From Sitta carolinensis (taxonomy: Eukaryota > Chordata > Aves > Passeriformes > Sittidae), in the NCBI GenBank assembly GCA_032173965.1, contig JAVUNC010000004.1:56729501-56793500 (forward strand): DNA of 64,000 nt, in the 5' to 3' direction. The notes beneath the pieces are model-generated. The model made no database searches and was not told where the DNA came from. It was given only the letters and a program-made list of their open reading frames with translations. Both the position numbers and the translations under genes were made by a program. Numbering within the stretch: position 1 is the first letter of the stretch; the number at the start of each line of letters is the position of its first letter. Shown here in pieces: positions 51,201 to 63,831 of this stretch.

Positions 51201-52952
51201 TAAAAATAAGACCAAACTGGCTGAAGGAAGAAAGCACATCAGGCCAATTTCAACTGTTAGAAATAAAGTTTCTTTAGAACTTGAATGTCTCAAATACTAT
51301 GCAATCCATTTTGATATCTGAAGATGCTTGTTCATTAATTCAGAGCTAAGTTTTTCAAGTTAGTAGAAAACTTGGCAGCACACTAAAATATTCTAATTTA
51401 ATGACATTTCTTTCCTGGTCTACCAGCTTGAAAATTAAAGAGGATGGCATCTCCATGGCGGTGCCTATGGGTGACTGGGTGCCTCAAGGGACTTGACAGC
51501 AGATGACACAAAATCCTCATGTCTGGAACTCAGCTCATGACTGAAGTTGGAGTTCTGGGAGGACCATGAGTAGCTGTCACTAGCTGGAGGGACACCAAAG
51601 ACGTTGAAATGAGGGTTTGCAGGAAATCATGTGGGATTTGGCCATTCACTTCAAGCTAAGCTATGGGGGAGATGCTAATTACTGTTTATGCAGCCTCTTG
51701 GCAAATTTGACAGCCTCAGTCCTGCAGTCCTCCTGATAGAGGCAGGAGAAGCCCAGCCTGAGTCAGCCACAGTGCTGCATGCATCCCTCCCTTTGAGACC
51801 ACACTGATGCCCCTGCTCCTGCCTGGCCAGGTTGTGATTGCTGTGCACTGCTTGTCATCCACTGCTTTGGGTTTTGGAGCCCCACGTGCTTGTCTCCCTC
51901 GGTCCGAGATTTTTCAAGCTGCAACCGTCAGGGACACCTGGAGTAAAAGCTGTACCCTGGGAGCCCTAGGGAGGAGAGAAAATTGCAGAGATTTCCTCTG
52001 AAACAACCATCATCTGCCCTTTCACTCTGTGGTCCTTTGCATATGGACTGCAGGGGCTAATTGCCAAAAAGAAGGCATTTCTCATATCCACTCCAGCTGC
52101 TTGCTTCTCCTCCATTATTCCGCTGGTATCAGCAAATGGAAAGGTTTAGAGAGAGATGACTGTGGCTGACCCAATGCACAAGACAGCTTATTTTAGAGGG
52201 CTGCTATTAGCTCTGTGGTTCAACACTGGCAGCCAGAAAGGGAGACAAAAAAATGAAGAGGATTATTTCCAAGTGAATTCCCAAGAGTGCATTCAATTAA
52301 AGATGTTGTTTTTTGACCTTTCACAAGCTTCATTAAAGTCCCTATCACTTTTCCAGAAAAAACAATTTTGGAAACAGATGGGAAAAATTTATTCCTGCAA
52401 TGCTACACAGCCCAAAATGAGCAGTCTTGAGTGATCTCTGCTGAGTACCAGTGTTCAATTAAAAGGATGCTTATGCAGCCTTCATACTGTGAAACACAAA
52501 TACTTGCCTACAACCTACTGGGAGCTGCCTCATGAGAGGAAAAACATGCACTCTAGCATGCAGGCTCTAAAGTGACCTAGAAAGGGATGTTTAGGAACAC
52601 TGGTATTAATCACTATGTGATGACACAAAGTGAGAGAAAACAAGAAAGAATTATTCCTTAGAAACAGCTTTAAAATACAAAGGACAATTCCAAGAAAAAG
52701 CAGTAAATAGATTTGGGAAAGACCTGAAAATTTATTTCAAGGGCTTGAAATCTGAGAAGTTCCGGGGGAAAAAGACAGTTGTCAGATCAGAAGTGCAGGC
52801 TGGTATTCAGAAGGTCTCCCATTACTTACAAAACTGAAATACTCCTTGATGGGAACATGTGATCCTGTGTTGGTTTTTAGCCCACGTGTGACTTTGTTTA
52901 AATCCCTTTTGGATTTAGCCTTCAGGGCCTTCCAATATCCGGGAGAGTTGTT
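48237..52952. other. Unique non-coding sequence
   Basis: Short frames only (92 codons at 52156-52434 on + is the longest). No repeats are recognised. A G7 run lies at about 50764. Confidence 0.5.
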
Positions 52953-52992
52953 TTCCAGCTCAGAGAGCTGGAATGCTTTTTTGGAAGCATTC
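52953..52992 (+). repeat. Two fused perfect hairpins
   Basis: Hairpin A is TTCCAGCTC, loop AGA, GAGCTGGAA (52953-52973). Hairpin B is GAATGCTT, loop TTTTGG, AAGCATTC (52971-52992). They share GAA at 52971-52973. The arrangement mirrors the pair at 17603-17646. No terminator or RNA-gene context is seen. Confidence 0.85.
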
Positions 52993-54385
52993 TACATCCC
53001 ACCTGTGTAATGCTGGCTGTTGTGGCTGTCACACATTGACAGCTGGGAAATGCTCCTCAGTGTATGTCACAACAAGCTGTCCCTGCTGAAAGTGGAGCCC
53101 ATTTCTACATTTTCACTTTGAGATAAATATAACTAAATGCTTTAGACCAGGGAAGAAATTTAGATTAGGTTCCTTTAACTAATTTTGTCTCTATTCCTAT
53201 CATATGCTTAGTACCCCGTTTGTGTAATAAAGTGTGTCAGAAATAATTATGGTAATTTAAACCAAGTCTCCTGACAAACTTTGTATAAGCTATTTGAAAC
53301 GTGAGAGAGTGAAAATGCTTACATTCTGTTGCATTTCAGCTGACTACTGAAGATCTTTTGGGTATCAGAGCAGGAACAAAATGCAGTACTACTTGTGGAA
53401 ATCAGTGTAATCAGAATGATATAAATCCAGATGACCTGCAGTTAGTGCTCACTGAGCAAGCTCAGAAGTTCAGCTCTCTGGAAAACATATGAACCAATTT
53501 CCTTGTAATTCACTGTTTGCTTTATTTCTCTGCAAATATTCATTTGGAGACATTAGCACCCATATGATGGAAGGCACAGCTAACATTATGACTAAACTGA
53601 GCTTCATCTGGAATGAGAGTAACTGTGGTTATTTTATTATGCCAGTTGCAGTCTGTTTCTGTTGGGTGAGATGTGTTTACTGGCTCTGCCATGACCAACA
53701 TTATTTCACAGAGTCCTAAAACTCTTGACATTTTCAGCTGTGTATATTTCTAAATGTCTCTTCTAAATAAATAAGTCCAAACCATGTCTTCCTATGGAAT
53801 AAGATACTTCTTAAATATTGTATTTTCACTTGATTTAATGTGTGGACACTTGAAAATCATTCCCTGTCCTATGACTTTGTGTATTTTAGAAACATTTCTT
53901 AAGTAAATTTTAGAGGACAAGAGAATAAGGTTTAGAGTTGATCCTAGCAACTTCTCTTACTGCTTGTATGAGCCCAGTCACACCAGAGACACACACTCAG
54001 CTCTGTATAAAAAAACCCACTTCTTACTAAAGGGCAATGACAGGAAAGAGGGAAGGAGAAATAATTGAACCTGCATTTGGTGACTGACAATTTCAAGAAA
54101 AGCTTTTAAGCTTATAATAATTTCCTGCTGCTTCAAAATTTCTCCCTGTAAACTATGTTTTAAAAGGAAACAAACAATAATAACAACATAAGTTTGTAAT
54201 TGACACCATCAGTGAAATCTGCTCCTCTGGAGATGCCACAGGCATGCACTCCCTTCCTTAGCTCTGCAAGTACTCAGACACTTTCTGCCTGTCTTATCTG
54301 ATCACATGATGCTGACAAAGGGATGCTAAGGCATCAGGTGTGCTGCTGCTGGAGGTGCTTTCTGTTGCACCTCAAACTAAATTAA
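52993..54385. other. Unique AT-rich non-coding sequence
   Basis: No gene is recognised; frames are 76 codons or fewer. No repeat before the CR1 boundary. Confidence 0.5.
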
Positions 54386-54610
54386 TGGAATCAAAGAATG
54401 GTTTGGGTTGGGAGAAACCTTAGTGATCAGCAAGTTTCAAACTCCCTGCCATGGGCAGGTGCACCTTCCACTAGAATAGGTTGCTCAGAGCCCCATCCAA
54501 CTTAACCTTGAACGCTTCCAGAGACAGGGCATCCACAACTCCTCTGGGTGGTCTGTTCCAGTGCCTCACCACCCTCACAGTGAGTTATTCCCAAGATCTT
54601 CCTCAATCAC
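54386..54610 (-). mobile_element. CR1 LINE 3' end, antisense
   Basis: GGAATCAAAGAATGGTTTGG begins the reverse complement of a CR1 3' end. CCCTGCCATGGGCAGG, CACCTTCCACTAGA, TTGCTCAGAGCCCCATCCAA and CAGTGCCTCACCACCCTCACAG follow in the order of the bird CR1 consensus. Similarity is lost after CCCAAGATCTTCCTCAAT. It is a short 5'-truncated copy and is fairly well preserved. Open frames through it are not genes. Confidence 0.92.
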
Positions 54611-55755
54611 AGTGTCTCTGGTTCCATGAGTTTACCCCAAGGAGAAAAATCTGCCTGTGGATAGAGCAGACCTAGGAGAAGACCCTTGCTGTCCTCAAGA
54701 GATCTATCCAGAGGCTTGACACTTCTCTTCAAAACATTTTCCAGCACGTTTCTCGTTAGGCCTTTGTGTGTCAGAAACCATCCAGCAGACTGGAAATATG
54801 AAGAGAATAATTAAAAGATGTACCCAAGGCCTTAGATGAAAGCCAGGTCAGTATTCAAATTTACACAACCAAGCAGCTTCCTACTCCATCCCCATTTCTT
54901 TTCAGAACAATATGTGTTGCAGTTTAAGAAGGGACACCAGCCACTACAGAGCAAGAAAAGAAAGAAACCTGCTTGTTGGTAGGTGAAATTAGCAACTGAA
55001 ATTGTGAGAAGATGGAAGGAAGAAACATGGATTGTCTCTGGTGACATCAAATCCCCCTCAGCTGCAGGTTCCCACTGAAGCAGGCAGTGTAGCCTTGCCC
55101 ACGGCCAAAGCTACTTGGAGTGAAGTTCACATCTGCAGGCTTTAGAAACCACTAGCCCAGTCTCTTCTCCCTGAGAAAAGCATGTGTAGCCAGCAGGGAT
55201 GCAAAGCTATTTAAAGAAACCCTGTAAAAAGATGAGGAAACTATTTATTCTGTGCATCTAACCATTCAGCCTCTTCTGTTTACATTGACCAGAACTTGGG
55301 GGAAATACATAGAAATGGGGATTTATAGCTGCATGAAGCCAACAGTGTATCAGTGAGAAGCATAAACCCAGCAATGCTTCATACCAGTGTTCCCCTCCTT
55401 CAAATGCTTCTTCCTTGTGATCCAGAAGCTTTGGGACAATCACTGCATTTCAGTTTATTAAAGAAATGACAGGTTACATGAAAATGATACTATACTTTTC
55501 ATTACACTGGTACTGCTTGCTGTTGATTCACTTAGTAGCTCTCGTCTTGAACTGAAACAGATGGAATTAGCACAAGTATGGTGTTGTTAAGGTTCAGCAT
55601 TTGGCAGACTAAGATGGTTTGTTGCTAGGAGAGCAATTTCTAACAGCACATTTTTAAAACAAAAATTAATGTTTTACCCTTCACAAGTCGATATCCAATG
55701 TCATGTGTCTCTAGTAATCCACTTCTTTCCTTGTACCAAAATATTCCACTCCCAG
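54611..55755. other. Unique non-coding sequence
   Basis: Nothing recognised apart from short frames on the minus strand (72 and 61 codons). Confidence 0.5.
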
Positions 55756-55992
55756 AGTCCAAACTTTCCTGTCTGCTTGGGAGCTATGAGAATACAGCAC
55801 ACAGGAAAAAGTGATGTTTATCCAGAAACCAGCCATTCCTCAGTGTTAAAGCTGGATATTGATTGTCTTCATGCTGAAACACCTCTGCAAAAACCAGCAT
55901 CCTTTGTTAGTAAGGAATCCAAGCCCCATGTCTCTGATCCAGAAATGTCTTGCTGGGATAATTATTTGCCCATAATTGAACAAAAAATACTT
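55756..55992 (+). CDS. Weak candidate coding exon, unidentified
   Basis: An acceptor-like TTCCACTCCCAG precedes 55756 and a donor-like CTT|GTGAGG follows 55992. The enclosed 79 codons are open and symmetric (phase 0 to phase 0). The peptide is Ser/His/Pro/Lys-rich with a WDNYLPIIEQKIL end. No known family is recognised. The whole open frame is 130 codons (55669-56061). Frames of this size recur by chance in this window. Confidence 0.17.
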
Positions 55993-58286
55993 GTGAGGAG
56001 AACTGGAAGAAGTCATGTTACTCTACTGTGGGTCATTTGGAAAACAACCATGAAAAATTAAAAGTTCAGATCCGATTATGCTCTCCAGAACTGAGATCAA
56101 TGGATCTGCTGACAGGACATGATGAAGACAGAAAAGTGCTTGCTATGTACCAGCTAGGCTGAGAAGAAAACAGGTTAAACAGACATAGCCATGCATGGAT
56201 CTATCTCAGAAACCAGAGATCTGACTCCAGTACCGCCACTGAAGGCCATGTGGTCATGCAGTGCCGAGAGAGTGTGAGTTCTGCGAGAGGCACCTTAACA
56301 GTGCTTTGTGATAAATGGCTGACACTAGCAGGCAAAGCTGGGCACTTAAACGATTTCAGAAACAAGTCCTGATGACAGGTAACAATATATCTGTCAGCAA
56401 ATTAAAAATGGGGGGAAACCATCCCCATGACACCCATGCAATAATGCCCAAGGAGCAGGACAACCCTCAGAGCTGAGCTGTTCCCTGGCCATAGCAGGTC
56501 GGGGTGCAGAGCATCTCACCAAACTGGGTTTCAGCCTCAGCCACAGCTCAGCCCCTGCTGGAAATTGCTGGGGCTGGCTTTTCTCCCCTGCACACTCTGC
56601 ACCAGAGCACCTCAGCTGCTAGCAGATTTGAACCGGAGGCAACCTACTGCTGCCCCTCAAAGTATGTCTCCCATCTCTGTTTCACTGGGAGTAATAACAA
56701 GACAGCTGTTCAGATGGAGAACTGCTAAAAAACCTGCTTGTTGGAGCTGGCAAAACCAGGGCCCAGGGGTTTGGTCCGACTCTGCCTTGCAAGGGGCAGC
56801 TCCAGCCTGCAGTGCCACTGCTGTGAAAGCAAAGAACAAACTCATGGTTTTAACATGGGGACAGGGGGTACTTTACCCACCAAAGTGGAACAGGACAGGC
56901 CTGGAAAAGCCCTGTTACCAGAAGTGTGTTCTGTTCATGGTCTGCGGGATGGCTGGCACCTTCCAACTGAGGCACCAGCCCAGGGATCCATCCACACAAG
57001 CCTAAAGGGCATCAACAGGACACACCAGAAACAGCCACCCAATCAATTGCACAAGCTCTGCATGGGACAGGAGCAGAATCCTGTCTGCCTTGTACTGCCA
57101 GGCTTGTGTGTGATGCTGCCCATAAAAGCCCTTGCCAAGTGACACAGCTGGTTAAGCCCCTTTCCACACTCCCTCTTCTCCTTGACTCCTAGCTTGTCTC
57201 TGTTCTTTGAAGTCCTGGGGGCTTGAACAGCATTAACTCTGCACCTGTCAGCTCAGCTGGCACCTTTCATCTCAAAGCCTCCAGAGCAACCTCCTTCCTC
57301 TGAAACTGTGGGAGCTAATAATGCAAAAATCTTGCCTGGGCCTCAGACCCTACAGGGATAGTTTCACTGCAGTGTTAGTATACTAAAGGCCAAGATGGAA
57401 AAATAAAAATTAAACATCTGCACAAGCCTATTTTAGCCTGGTAGACACGCTGGAGGTCTCTGAAGAGCTATGTCAAGCAGTAACCTCTCAGTGCATTTGC
57501 AGTCATTACAAGTTGAGTTCAATGTGCCTGAGCAAACAAACCATCAGCAGGTCTCAGCACTGAGATTGCCGGGGCCTGATGGAACAAAAAAATTTACAGA
57601 GCCCCTTAAAATGTTGTCTTGCCCAGCAAAATACAGCACTAGGCCACTGGGACAGGAGCAGAAACCAGTGTTTCCCAGAACTAAAACCAGCAACATGACC
57701 AGTAGCACACCAGCCCACCATGAAAGCTGTGGGCGCTTGGTGGCAGAATTAACATTTTTCTTTTCTGTGAGGAATTCTCACTTCTAAAAGTCATCTCAGG
57801 GCAAGCAAACCCCATGAGGGAATGGGCTTGATGTATAAGCACATTGATACCAACATGTAGTCATATATGCCCTCAGAGCTGGCAGCTTTTCTCTGAGACT
57901 GTGCCCAGAACGTCACAAGTTTTGTGAAAGAAAGTTGTCTCCATTTTGCTGGGACGTCTTTCTTTTCTGTCATGAAGTGGCAGAGTATGAGGCTCTGACA
58001 CAGCTGAGCACTTAATCACTTAGTCACTCTTCTGACTTGAGGTACTTTTGTAATGGCTTTGCTGAGCTGAAACTGTTCCCTGCACTTGGGAAGGCTCCTG
58101 GCCTTCCTTGGGCTGTTGCTTGCTTAACAGCATCCATCTTCTCTGCTGTGGAACTGTGCCTGTGTAATTCAGTCAGAATGAAAAATGAAAGCAATTTAAC
58201 AACCTACTCAGACCGAGCCCTCCCGTTGGCTGAGCTGGCTCTGCAGACAGGGCATGGCCATGGCAGGACCAGCACCCAGCGTGCCT
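55993..58286. other. Unique non-coding sequence, some GC-rich frames
   Basis: Overlapping frames of 134 and 146 codons at 56565-57142 cross each other and are not recognisable. A 105-codon + frame at 57470-57787 has an acceptor-like TTTGCAG before 57503 but an ambiguous right edge. No interspersed repeat is recognised. Confidence 0.45.
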
Positions 58287-58311
58287 GGGCTTGGGGCTGT
58301 GCTGGGAGGGG
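58287..58311 (+). other. Potential G-quadruplex
   Basis: Four G-runs (58287-58289, 58293-58296, 58304-58306, 58308-58311) are separated by loops of 3, 7 and 1 bases, which meets the usual G3+N1-7 rule. Further G4 runs at about 58366-58395 add to a G-rich strand asymmetry. No gene start is tied to it. Confidence 0.6.
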
Positions 58312-58948
58312 AGTGCACCACGCAGGGGGAGATGGCATCTGGTACAGCTAGGAGAGGGTGTAGGGGAAATTTGGCATTATGGGGAGGCAGGGGAAGGGAA
58401 AGCCATATGGACCTCAGCAGGAGGATGAGGTGGTGCCTGGGCCAATGAGGACAGCAGTAGAAGAAAGTCACAATTGAGATGCTGTGGGAGAAAAGAGAGG
58501 CAGAGGAAGAGGGAGGTCGATTTGACAGGCAATATAAAGACCCCTTCTTCTCCTATCCAATTACTGGCTGCTTCTACAGTCCAAAATTAGCTACTGTAGT
58601 CCATAACAATTACAGGCCTCATTAAAGCCATGGAAGAATGAGCTGTCAGACTGAAGAGCTGTCAAGCCCTTTCGTCTAAGGAAAAAAATTGGGGGCCCAG
58701 GCTGGTGCAAACTGCACTGCAGGCAGCTTCAGCCAACAGGCAGGGATTTTCTCTGAAAACAGGCTTGGGGTGTGTATTGGAAAGGCAAAGCCAGGGGGAG
58801 GGGTGCCCAATGTGGGTGGCAGCTTGAGTTTGACAAGCTGCCGTGCTCGCAAGTTTAGGAACAGCTGAGTTGGAATGCACTTCTACTACTCCTGCCTCTT
58901 TGGGAAATGGGGCTGCCATGCTTCCCTAGAGGTCCATGATGGGGTCAT
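58312..58948. other. G-rich unique sequence
   Basis: Purine-rich on the + strand, with an unrecognised 85-codon minus frame at 58662-58919. Nothing else seen. Confidence 0.45.
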
Positions 58949-58985
58949 GTCAAATGTCCTCCTCCATTTGAGGTCAAATGTCCTC
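58949..58985 (+). repeat. 13-bp direct repeat
   Basis: GTCAAATGTCCTC occurs at 58949-58961 and again at 58973-58985, with CATTTG, an inverted copy of CAAATG, in between. It is a small local duplication. Confidence 0.8.
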
Positions 58986-59083
58986 AACTGATTCTCACCT
59001 TAAGGGAAACTGTCTTCCAAGTGCCTTCCTTCAGTCACATCAACTGGGATGTGTCACATGGTGGGCCATACAATGCAATGCCC

Positions 59084-59129
59084 TTCAGATGCATTCCTTC
59101 ATTCATTCATTCATTCATTCATTCAGATG
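59084..59129 (+). repeat. (ATTC)n microsatellite between 8-bp repeats
   Basis: Six uninterrupted ATTC units (59101-59124), preceded by imperfect ones. TTCAGATG flanks the array on both sides (59084-59091 and 59122-59129), so the array may have grown inside a short duplication. Ser-Phe-Ile-His-type peptides across it are artefacts. Confidence 0.9.
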
Positions 59130-62100
59130 TGTTTCAGCCTACAAGAATACAGATTTTATGTACCTTGGGGTTTGGAGGGGAAGGCAGGACTGATCACATG
59201 TTTTCCAATGCTGACAGCCATGTACAAATCTATGGTTCTGCATGTTGACACAAACATGGTTGCTTCAGGCAGTCTCACATCAGCCAGAATTCAGCCCCAT
59301 GGCCTGTGCCTGCCAGGTAGGAAGTTCAACAGCGTGTACTCAACACAATATCTCTGATCACCCATGGCATAAAGGTCTCCTTGCAACCAGATTGCCAGTC
59401 ACCGGTTCCATCTCCTCCATCTTCCCAGCACTTGGCCTGTTTATATTTCCTCTTTTCTGGGAGATGGAATGAGATTTGAAGACTATTTAATGCTTAAAAA
59501 ATCCATGCAGCCGTGTTCTACTTAACAGAGAAGTTTTACATGGAAAATGTGTTGTTTTTTCCATTATGTTAACTTCTCACAGCTCTGCCTGCCAGTGGTA
59601 GCTCTTTGCTTTCAAGCTACTGATGAGCCTCAGCATCTGTTCTTCTGGGCATCCAGACCATTTGCAGATTCCTAAAAGCAAAAGCCATGACATGCTCTTT
59701 TTAGAAATGACTGGACGTCTTCCAGGGTTGGAGTCAATTAGTGAAACAGGCCCTCAATGTATTGCTGAAATGATGTTGCAAGAAGAGTAGGCTGGCAGCT
59801 TGTCCGTTCACTCTTAAGGCTACTCTGCCTTCTTCTGTTCTAATCCCACCAGGAGAATTCCCCCAGGCACTGGTAAGGGGTCAGAGAAGTCAGTCTTTCT
59901 AGTACATGTCAAGTTGGAAAAATAGTTCCGAGTAGTGCTGACAGCCTAGATGCTCTTTAGACCTGCATTAGATACAAGGTCTTCCAACTTGGAAAACAAA
60001 TCAAACTTTTAACAAAGCAAAACTGCAAGCAAAATCTCTGCATAAAACCCTGATGGCATTTTCCAGCTAGTAAAACTAGAACCTTACATTTTACATCTGG
60101 GAAGTATTTAACAGCTGTATGGGAACGAAGCCAGAGTTTTGTGACAAAGAGTGTCACTCTATCACTGTCCAGCCAAGTTTTACCCATGGAGCTTTTTGAC
60201 AGTATTGCTTTTAGTCTGTAGAGAATCTCACACAGAAGGAACACACCTTTTCCATTGCTGTTAATACCCAGGAAGACAGGAGAGTCCACAGTGGGAGATT
60301 ATCTTTTGTTAATCTCCAAATGAAGGCTCAGATTTTCTCCTGGACAATAGAATTGAAGGTTTAACTAAGCTCTGCACAGAGCTCTGCACTTTCATCACTG
60401 CTGAGGACATGTAATTTTTTCATACTATTGCCAAGTCTGGGAAAGACACAATATGATGCCTAAATGTGAGTGAGAAGCTTTCAGTTCTTGCAAAGTTTTC
60501 ACTTCATTACTTGCTGTAGCATTTTTGACTGTTCCTTCTGGCCATAGTCACTCCAGGGGTACAAGAAACTGGAAACTAGTGTGACAGGAATAGAGACATA
60601 ATGCCAAAGTTTGTTGGAGTTTGCTTCCCAGCCCTGTCCAGATCCTGCTTGAGAAAGTCAAGGAAAGAGAGCTGATAAGGCACCATGAGTCTGGTGCAGT
60701 GTCAGTGTGCACATGGCATAAGCCAGTCAACCCCTACCTCAATGTGCCTTTGAAATGGGAAGTGGAAAGGAATAAGTCAAAGCACTTCTCTGTGTATGTG
60801 TCTCTTGGCCTGGGTGCAAGCCCATTAATCAAGCTCATTTTTGATCTTTTTTTCCCTTTTCATCAAGCTGGTCTTCCAAAGACATTTTGTCTCTTTCCAT
60901 TTTCCCCCTTTTAATCATGTGAGTGATAGCAGCATTAAGATGGATGTGTTTACAGCCTAGAGCTGGGCTGGTATCTCAAATTCCTCTGTGCTGCAGACAA
61001 TTGCCTGGCTTTACCCACTGGTCACACAGCAGAAGGCCAAGGGGCTGCCAGCCAGCAGTGTCCAGCAGTGTGCAGGAGTGGCTGTTCCCAGTTCACTGGC
61101 GCCTGAAGAGACAAAATGGAGCAAGGGATACAGAGGCAGCATACCTCTGGTGAGAGGAGAACCATAGAGAGCAGGCTGGGGATGGACTGTGCCTGTGTGT
61201 GTCTCCACGACCAGTTCATCCATCTGGAGAGACTGAGCAGGCTCAGGTTCATGGGGGTGAATTTGCACCATACCTGGCTAGACACAGTCTGGAACATTTG
61301 CACACCCACAGTGTGTGTCACACCCTGCCCCAGGGCACTTTAATGTGGAGTGGAGTCTGGCTTGGAGTAGGTCTCTGCAGGACAGCCCTGTGAGCTATTT
61401 CTGATGTCTGAAGCAAAGGGAGGGAAACAAGACCCCTTCTGAGCAAACCACAGTGACCATCAGTATCACAGCCTTGCTTTCTCCAGGTTTGAAATTCAGA
61501 TGTGGCAGAAGGATAACTCCAGTTGTTTTACAGAATGTTTTGTTGCAACTCTGGAGAAAGGTGAAATGTCCAACTTCATTTTAACTTCATAAATCCTCTG
61601 CTGTTACATGGGCTGAGTCTATTGACAGTACCTGATCTTGGCTTCTGCTTTCCTGAGGCAGATAATAAATTCCTGGCTTCTGGCTTTACCTGAAGAAGGT
61701 CTGAAATTTGCTGTAAGGTGTTGGGCAGTATGCTGTGGCTACCAGCACTTGATATGTGGGGTCTGCCACTCATCCCAGCACAAACAGCCCAGACCTGGTC
61801 ACCAGCCAGTCCCAAAGACAGGACACAGAAGCCCAGGTTTTTCCTGACCAAACATTGCTTAATTGTCCCAGATAACAGCAGAGGTGGGTTTCACTGTTTC
61901 AGAGGCCTTCTGGGATTTAGCAAGGCAAATCGAGTTGACTATTGCTATCCCAGTTTGGGAAAAAGAAGGTTTTATAAAGGACATTGTTTTTCTCCCATTG
62001 CTTTCTTTAGAAATAGCAATTTCACATTTCAAGTAGTTTAGGAATTCTCAGATTTCATCTCTGTTTTCAGACTTCTGCCACTCTGAGGGAATATGCTGAA

Positions 62101-62987
62101 GAGTGGTTTGCAATGAGCCAAACTCATACAGCTGAGGGAGGGATTTTTGCTGCCTTCAACAGATTTCCCCATCCCCAATTTCCCTCTGGAAATTTCCCTC
62201 TTTCCCCATGCTGACCTACATATTCCTAAGAAAATCTCTATGAGGTATGATCTTGAGACATGCTTTTTCCTGGTGCTTTTGTGATCAGATGTGTGGACTG
62301 GTTGTGTGTTTCACTACCTTCGTTTAGTATGAACTGCCACCTCAGGAGCATACTACTCTGGAGCTGGTACCATAACTGACTTTGTGAATCTTTTTCTCTT
62401 CCTGAAGCAGAGTTGGAACTCTTGCAGTGCCCACTTCTTGGAAAGTCCCAGGCCAAATGCACATTTTAATGGATGTCACACAAATGCAGAAGGTAAACCA
62501 TATCATATTATCAAATGTCTCAATGTGTACTCTTCCCAGTATTAGCTCTAATGCTGAATGTGGTGTGTGAAAATGTGAAACAACCACAGAAAACAGAAAC
62601 CAAAACTCCCTGCGGATGTATGCTAGTCAAAAGGCCAAATCTGAGCTGCAGCTTTGAACACCCTTCTCTCTCAACTTCTGTTACAAGAACAATATTTTGT
62701 ATAATAAGAGGAACACTTGTGGTTTCACGTGGTAAACTTCATCCTTCGTCCTGGGGATTTAAAGTGGTCACAGCTTGCATGGTAGAAGGATGTTCTAACA
62801 GGTATTATGAAAGAGATTTTTTTCCTAATCTGTTGTTTCCCTACAGGAAAGCTGTTGCAAGTGGGTAATAAAGGAAAACCAAAACTTTGCACAAATAGGT
62901 GAAAAAATAAATGGAAGGGAAAGGGGTCCCCGGAGTCAAAGAGCTACAAGGCTGCATGGGTTTTCATAGATCTTTCCTCCACCATAG
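59130..62987. other. Unique non-coding sequence
   Basis: Frames up to 117 codons (62515-62868 on +) are unrecognised. An imperfect duplication AATTTCCCTCTGG/AATTTCCCTCTTT lies at about 62178-62203. No interspersed repeat is recognised. Confidence 0.5.
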
Positions 62988-63123
62988 TGCAGAAACATTA
63001 GCTCCACCCCTGAGGGCAGCTAAAAGTGTTTACAAGCCATTTTGGTACCAGGCAACACAGAACTCTCACCCAGAAGAGGTCAAATCCCAGCACGAAAATC
63101 CTTGGCAGCACACTGTGATTAAA
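62988..63123 (+). CDS. Weak candidate coding exon, unidentified
   Basis: CTTTCCTCCACCATAG forms a good acceptor before 62988, and AAA|GTAAGC at 63123/63124 is close to the ideal vertebrate donor. The frame is open throughout (start phase 2, end phase 0) and reads AETLAPPLRAAKSVYKPFWY and onward to HTVIK, rich in aromatic and polar residues. An alternative acceptor uses CAG before 62993. The splice pair is the best I saw in the window, but I cannot name a family, and a 144-codon frame on the opposite strand overlaps it. Confidence 0.2.
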
Positions 63124-63831
63124 GTAAGCATCTATATTAAAATGTACGTAATTCCAAATTGTTGTACATGTCAACAAATTATAGACACCCTGCTGACAAT
63201 GTCTCTCCAGTGCCCCTGTGACAAAATGTAATTTGTAGTTCAAAAGAACACTGTCATTTCCAATCTGACCTCCTCCAAATTTTCTTTTCATATTCAGAGC
63301 ATAAAATGAGAATAATTTAAATCTGGGAGAGCTGAGGGACTTTGTGCACTTTCTCATCTTTGCTTTAGATACCCAAATCATAATTGCTTTGAAAATGGAG
63401 CTTTTTGCATCATTAAAATAAGTGGGACCCATAACATAGTGAGCTAAACAATGCTATTTCTAGTGGGAATGCCACAAAAAATGAGAGGTGATGATCGATA
63501 TTTTAAAGTTCAGATGAGTTAGGCAAAACAACAGCCCTAGAAGCAAAGAACTTGTCTAATTACAACCCTTTCCAGAGACCTTTGCACAGAAAGGTCTGGT
63601 GTCCACACCCCAGCTTCTGCTTTTGGGGAAAGGGCTGATGGGACTGAAGTGGAGTATGTTTGCCCCAGAGCTTACAGGGAAGGGGGAGACAACCACCTTC
63701 ATATCAGCAGAGCCAGGCATCTCCAAAGGAATTGATGGCAATCTTCATGCTGCAGTGGCTGCCCTTTTTCTGGTACCCAGGTCACCTTGCTCAAGGTGAT
63801 CTTATGCATCTCTGTACTAGCTGTGCTCTAT
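63124..63831. other. Unique non-coding sequence
   Basis: Nothing recognised; short opposed frames at 63556-63799. Confidence 0.5.

Noticed and set aside
62998..63432. 144-codon minus frame
   Set aside because: No recognised domain. It overlaps the better-supported + strand splice pair and lies in AT-rich DNA without gene signals.
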